A stretch of DNA of 64,000 nucleotides from Nitzschia sp. DOCU1 (taxonomy: Eukaryota; Bacillariophyta; Bacillariophyceae; Bacillariales; Bacillariaceae), in assembly GCA_951394045.1 (NCBI GenBank), contig OX595999.1:806001-870000 (forward strand). The letters run 5' to 3'. The notes under the pieces were generated by a model that saw only the letters and a list, made by a program, of their open reading frames with translations, did no database searches and had not been told where the DNA came from. The translations under genes were made by a program, and so were the position numbers. Position 1 is the first letter of the stretch. Each line of letters begins with the position of its first letter. This document shows, in pieces, positions 59,891-64,000 of this stretch.

Positions 59891-61438
59891 ATGGCGACTA
59901 CGGATAAATACGATCGGCAGCTCCGTCTGTGGGGTGCCAAGGGGCAGCGGGCTCTAAGCCTCACTCATTTAGTCCTCGTGGGAGCATCGACTGCGGGCTG
60001 TGAGACGCTTAAGAATCTGGTGTTACCAGGGATTGGATCGTTCTCAGTCATTGACGACGCCTTCACGACGGCACACGACAAAGCATCAAACTTTTTCCTT
60101 CCTATCGTAGGAAAAGGACGGGCGGAAGCTGCGAAAGATTATTTGCTGGAATTGAATCCTGATGTAAGCGGATCGTCCCAGCAAGTACCAAGTTTGTCGC
60201 TGGTGGCAGATTGGAAAAGCCTTCTTTACAAGAACGCCTCGGGCAAAAATCTCATGGTCATTGCCAGCGATCTCGAACCGTCGGTTCTGGAAGTTTTGAG
60301 CTCGGTCTGTACCACCGAGAAACTTGCGCTTATTGTGGTCCAATCTTATGGCTTGATGGGAGTCGTTCGACTTCAGCTACCTGGCAGAGTCCCATTGTTG
60401 GACCCAAAGCCAACCAACGCTCACCCTGATCTTCGCCTCGTGAGCTCTTTCCCTTCACTCGACGCCATGGCATATTCGATTGACCTTTCAACCCTTGAAA
60501 GCCATCAGCATGGCCACGTCCCTTACCCCATCATTCTTCTTCAGGCCATTAAGGTATGGAAACAAAAGCACGACGGCAAGGCTCCAGCGTCGTTCGCGGA
60601 GAAACAAGAATTCCAGTCGTTTGTCAAGTCGATGCGACGGGACGAAAATCAAATAAACTTTGAAGAAGCTGTACAGAACGCTTATCTTGCATACACAGAG
60701 CAGACAGTTGTTATCCCCGAGAATTTGGAGCCCTCCTCAACGCTGGGTAAACTTTACCATGGTTTGCAAACTTTTATGGGGCGTCACCAAGGTCGGCCTC
60801 CTTTGAATGGTTCCATTCCCGATATGACGGCTAGTACTGATTGGTATGTCCAGCTACAAAGAATCTATAAAGATCAGGCAGAGTCAGATTTGAAGGAGAT
60901 GAAGGAACTATGCAGCGATGTCCCCGACGACGATGTCTCCAGCTTTTGCGCGAACGTGTTCACTGTAGAGCAAATCCAAACAAGGACGATATGCGAAGAG
61001 TTCCAGAACCCACCAGACCAAGAAATGCTGGATGAGTGGAGAATGGCACTCATGGACCCATTTGAAGTTCCGGAGCTTACTCCACTGCTCTGGTACTTTG
61101 GCCTTCGAGCTTGCCAGGTTTTCTACCAAAAGTTTCGGCGTTACCCCGGAACAACGGATGATTGGGAGTCCGATGCAACATTGCTTCGTGATAGCTGTTG
61201 GAAACAAGTTTTGGAGCACTACCAACTAAATGACAATACGTTGGTCCAACAGCATGGAACAAACATTTGCCTAGAATTGAGTCGGTATGCCAATGCTGAA
61301 ATCCATAATATTGCTTCGGTTGTCGGGGGCGTCGCCTCTCAAGAAGCTGTCAAAATTATTACGGGCCAGTACATTCCTCTTGATAACGCCTATGTCTTCA
61401 ATGGCATTGCATCGGTTGCCGGGGTCTACAAGTTCTAG
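59891..61438 (+). CDS. NAE1: NEDD8-activating enzyme E1 regulatory subunit (NAE1/ULA1, 515 aa)
   Basis: Non-catalytic half of the NEDD8 E1; with UBA3 it adenylates NEDD8 so that cullin-RING ubiquitin ligases can be switched on. The N-terminus has the ThiF/E1-like fold: KYDRQLRLWGAKGQRALS, VLVGASTAGCETLKNLVLPG, GSFSVIDD and SNFFLP. The large helical insert carries EEAVQNAYLAYTEQTVVIPE. The end reads NIASVVGGVASQEAVKIITG and YVFNGIASVAGVYKF, as in human NAE1 and plant AXR1. It lacks a catalytic Cys and the full ATP-binding set, as expected for this half. Single exon from the ATG at 59891; length close to the family's 530. UBA3 is not in the window. Confidence 0.94.
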   Translation: MATTDKYDRQLRLWGAKGQRALSLTHLVLVGASTAGCETLKNLVLPGIGSFSVIDDAFTTAHDKASNFFLPIVGKGRAEAAKDYLLELNPDVSGSSQQVPSLSLVADWKSLLYKNASGKNLMVIASDLEPSVLEVLSSVCTTEKLALIVVQSYGLMGVVRLQLPGRVPLLDPKPTNAHPDLRLVSSFPSLDAMAYSIDLSTLESHQHGHVPYPIILLQAIKVWKQKHDGKAPASFAEKQEFQSFVKSMRRDENQINFEEAVQNAYLAYTEQTVVIPENLEPSSTLGKLYHGLQTFMGRHQGRPPLNGSIPDMTASTDWYVQLQRIYKDQAESDLKEMKELCSDVPDDDVSSFCANVFTVEQIQTRTICEEFQNPPDQEMLDEWRMALMDPFEVPELTPLLWYFGLRACQVFYQKFRRYPGTTDDWESDATLLRDSCWKQVLEHYQLNDNTLVQQHGTNICLELSRYANAEIHNIASVVGGVASQEAVKIITGQYIPLDNAYVFNGIASVAGVYKF

Positions 61439-62321
61439 GCAGCCTTTTTCATTTTTGTGGCTCACCAGCTCGGAGTGGCGATCTCATCCTGGGACGCAGC
61501 TTGCTGAAAGGAATAGGAAATTACCGGTCGTTGCGACTCTAGTGGCTGAACCGAAAGTCTACTTGAATAGAACAAAAGACTGCCATTTTTTGCAAAAATT
61601 GCAGTACATAGTCTGTGCTCGCTGCTCGAACTGTATATAGTATGCCCGCTGAACAGGAATTTCTCTACTTGAGGGGTTTGACTGCTAGAGTCTTCCCTTC
61701 CGTGGGGATATAGATAACCGCCCACATCATTTGCGAGCAACTAGATCAAAGCAGCTGGTTGGCTTACAGGTTGTACAACCATACGTACTCTTCCGGTAGA
61801 GTCTACTCTAGCATGCGTGTTCATTTCCAATAGGACTACGAATCATTGGTAGGTACTATCATCCTAGTAAATCACTCGTGATCTCTTCGTCCGCAGGAGC
61901 GATACATGGTGTCACCACCTAGTAGGACAGCCTCACAAGCCGTTCGGCTCGTAGGATGAAAGAACCGAGTTTTCCTCACTTTGGTTTCACCACTAGTCTA
62001 AAAGTTTAGCAAATGCTAAAGCAGCCCCAAGAGAGGCTTCTCTGGCTAGAGGGGTCCCTTAGTAGAATAACTTCTAGCGCGACCCACCGATTGTGCGGTT
62101 TTCGAAATCCGTTGATTCGAATCGTGCAATGTTGGTTCCCGCATGACTGAGAGTGGCGGGCGCGAACAATGTCCATGGTTTTCTTTGCGTGTCCCCGGCA
62201 TGCCTGCTGCATCCCGCAGCGCGGGTCGTACTCTGGCATTTCCAACGGCTGAATTATTTATTTTTGCATTACAGCTCTCTTGGTTCCACTGTTGTCAGAA
62301 ACAAACGAGAAACAAGCCAAG
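61439..62321. other. Intergenic region upstream of RAB1
   Basis: About 880 bp between genes on the same strand: the 3' end of NAE1, then the RAB1 promoter and leader. Only short frames. A near-perfect 16-bp palindrome around CGGTTTTCGAAATCCG lies near 62096-62111. I looked for a tRNA here and did not accept one. Confidence 0.4.
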
Positions 62322-63441
62322 ATGAACCCTGAATAGTAAGTTGTCCCTGCATTGCAATGTAGACGGTGAGGATGCTCCGACATCCATTGGATCGGGCAGC
62401 ACTGTTTTTCGTTGAGAAGATGATGATGCACCATGGCCACCACCACGATTGACCCACTTGGAGTGCGAAGTTCTTGTGCGTCGAATTTTTTAGCCCACCG
62501 CGCGGAACAACGAAAAGAAAAGTTGCGTCCCGCGTCGTTGATGATTGATTCACCCGGTCGTTGGGAGTGGTTCGTTCGTGACGAGAAAATTCTATTCCCA
62601 GCGTCATAGGGCAATGCAAGCCTTGTGGTTTCTTGGTTCACAACAAGCTCGCGATGAGATTCTGTAGTAGTTGTAGAGAGGAGAGATTCCTACCTGTAGC
62701 GACTGAACTTTTGGTACCGTGCCTACATTCTCACATTTTGCTTCACCTTGCAGCGATTATCTCTTTAAGCTTCTTCTTATCGGTGACTCCGGTGTCGGAA
62801 AGTCTTGTCTATTGCTTCGGTTCGCCGATGACACTTACACCGAATCGTACATTTCGACCATTGGAGTTGATTTCGTAAGTTTCTTTTGTGGTTCCTCATG
62901 CCTCGCGGTATTTTTGTGTGCTTATGCTCCTGCTGTTCCATCGGTTCTCGTGGCAATTCTTGTATAGAAAATTCGCACCATTGAACTCGATGGTAAGACT
63001 ATCAAACTTCAAATTTGGGATACAGCCGGACAAGAACGTTTCAGAACTATTACTTCGTCATATTACCGTGGTGCCCACGGTATTATCGTGGTGTACGATG
63101 TCACTGACCAAGAATCGTTCAACAACGTGAAGCAGTGGCTGCATGAGATTGATAGATACGCGGCCGAAAATGTCAATAAGCTGCTCGTGGGAAATAAATC
63201 CGATTTGTCCGGGAAGCGTGTGGTGTCTACCGAGCAGGGCAAGGAATTTGCCGATAGCCTTGGAATTGAATTCCTCGAAACTTCCGCGAAGACTTCCACT
63301 AATGTTGAGCAGGCTTTTCTTACGATGGCGAGCCAGATCAAGGCTCGAATGAAGACTCAGCCCACCGCGGCAGCTGGTGGACCCAAGGGTGGACTCCCCC
63401 TACGAGGACAACAAGTAAAGCAAAACCAGGGCTGCTGCTAA
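62322..63441 (+). CDS. RAB1: Rab1/Ypt1 GTPase (202 aa, three exons)
   Basis: Small GTPase that controls ER-to-Golgi vesicle traffic. Exon 1 is only 14 nt (62322-62335, ATGAACCCTGAATA), intron 1 is 418 nt (62336-62753), exon 2 is 62754-62874, intron 2 is 93 nt (62875-62967) and exon 3 is 62968-63441. The joined start reads [18 protein letters not shown], the Rab1 signature. GTP motifs: [11 protein letters not shown], the effector loop [28 protein letters not shown] and ETSAK. Rab subfamily regions [15 protein letters not shown] and the double-Cys C-terminus GCC for prenylation are present. The long first intron contains short open frames that look like starts for the second exon but give non-Rab N-termini. 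Confidence 0.96.
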
Positions 63442-64000
63442 GTTTGTTTATGCCAGAAGCTCCGTTCGTTTGGATGTTGCATGGATGTTGGAACTCAGGA
63501 TTGAGTGTCTCGTGAATGAGTTCTTGTTCGTCTGAGCGCTTACTGGCCTGGGCAGCGATGGTACGCTCGCTGCCGATGGATATTTGGTTTTTGGCTGATT
63601 ATAGTCTACGTCATAAAATGCAATAGGAAGTATTATTTACAAATCTTCAGGCGCGTGGGCGTCCATAGTGCACTCCCGATTCGCTGCAGTATAGCGGGTG
63701 CACTCACCGACAGCTGAGGTAAAACATTGCGTCGTCTCGGGGGGAAGGCGCTAAGCTGCAAAATACATCTAAACAATACTCTTACGAAATACTGTGTCGA
63801 CGCACTTCTTGCCTTCGTTCTTGTACTCCCTCGACGTTGCCTCCGATGCAACTATGCGCGTGCATCGCTTCCTGAAGTTCTCTTGCATTGAACTTGGTAA
63901 TAGCGAGAAGCCAACGGGGCGCAACGCTGAGCCGCGGTGAATTTCGCTTCCTTCTTTTTGGTACAAACATTCGGCCATCCGCGCTGCTTGAATCTCAAGG
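63442..64000. other. Intergenic region at the right edge
   Basis: Downstream of RAB1. The right part holds a frame open to the window edge on the minus strand, listed separately. The rest (63442-63768) shows nothing I can name. Confidence 0.4.
63769..64000 (-). CDS. Possible 3' end of an unknown gene running off the right edge
   Basis: From the window edge the minus strand stays open for about 76 codons and ends at the stop at 63769. The segment (for example MQENFRKRCTRIVASEATSR, then EYKNEGKKCVDTVF) is helical and charged and looks protein-like, with two Cys in a C-x20-C-like spacing. It is too short to assign a family, and the evidence is only an open frame. Confidence 0.3.
   Translation of the reverse strand, partial: LEIQAARMAECLYQKEGSEIHRGSALRPVGFSLLPSSMQENFRKRCTRIVASEATSREYKNEGKKCVDTVFRKSIV

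Noticed and set aside
62065..62150. A tRNA-like stretch with GATTCGAATC and a hairpin resembling an anticodon arm with CGA
   Set aside because: The T-arm, D-arm and acceptor stem do not pair; the hairpin is explained by two adjacent palindromes.

Overview
The window is nuclear DNA of a eukaryotic microalga, most likely a pennate diatom and probably Phaeodactylum tricornutum (inference, no database was searched). Pointers are: compact genes with mostly 60-120 nt GT-AG introns; a bZIP-LOV aureochrome, a photoreceptor class of photosynthetic stramenopiles; two proteins whose N-termini look like the bipartite signal-plus-transit presequence with Phe at the cleavage site used for complex red plastids; and diatom-like mobile elements. 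Many reading frames had to be joined across introns, and exon joins given here were deduced from splice sites, phase and family conservation.

Layout. 1-5.5 kb: a partial MscS-like channel, an unknown coiled-coil protein, a mitochondrial adrenodoxin-type ferredoxin and an XAP5/FAM50 nuclear protein. 6-11.3 kb: elongation factor 2 (initiator ATG alone in its exon) and a TEX10/IPI1 ribosome-assembly protein. 11.9-17.2 kb: a 1,022-residue orphan protein and an AAAP-type amino-acid transporter with a probable plastid presequence. 18.7-24.4 kb: a 1,836-residue CBP/p300-type acetyltransferase with three TAZ fingers. 24.4-28.9 kb: a gene-poor island with two tandem-repeat arrays. 28.9-32.3 kb: PDX1 (vitamin B6 synthesis) and a probably plastid-targeted asparaginyl-tRNA synthetase. 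32.8-37.7 kb: an orphan membrane protein and a decayed ferric reductase.

38-43.5 kb is a complete, young Ty3/Gypsy retrotransposon: 457-bp LTRs, a 4-bp target duplication, and gag and pol in one frame separated by a single UGA-CGG stop. 44-49.2 kb: prohibitin 1, a DUF1279 protein, a PhyH-like dioxygenase and a membrane-anchored CRAL-TRIO protein. 49.3-53.2 kb is a complete PIF/Harbinger DNA transposon with 16-bp terminal inverted repeats, TAA duplications, a spliced DDE transposase and a second protein gene. 53.5-64 kb: ESCRT-III VPS2/CHMP2, an EF-hand-like protein, the aureochrome, NDUFS4 of complex I, the NEDD8 E1 regulatory subunit (NAE1/ULA1) and Rab1.

The host genes are mainly single housekeeping genes and do not form one pathway. 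Loose themes are mitochondrial function (ferredoxin, PHB1, NDUFS4, DUF1279 protein), plastid function (transporter, AsnRS) and gene regulation (p300, aureochrome). The most novel-looking items are the UGA-CGG gag/pol junction, the three-TAZ p300 architecture, the two complete transposons and the decaying ferric reductase with its 22-bp repeat blocks. I saw no CRISPR array, rRNA or convincing tRNA.
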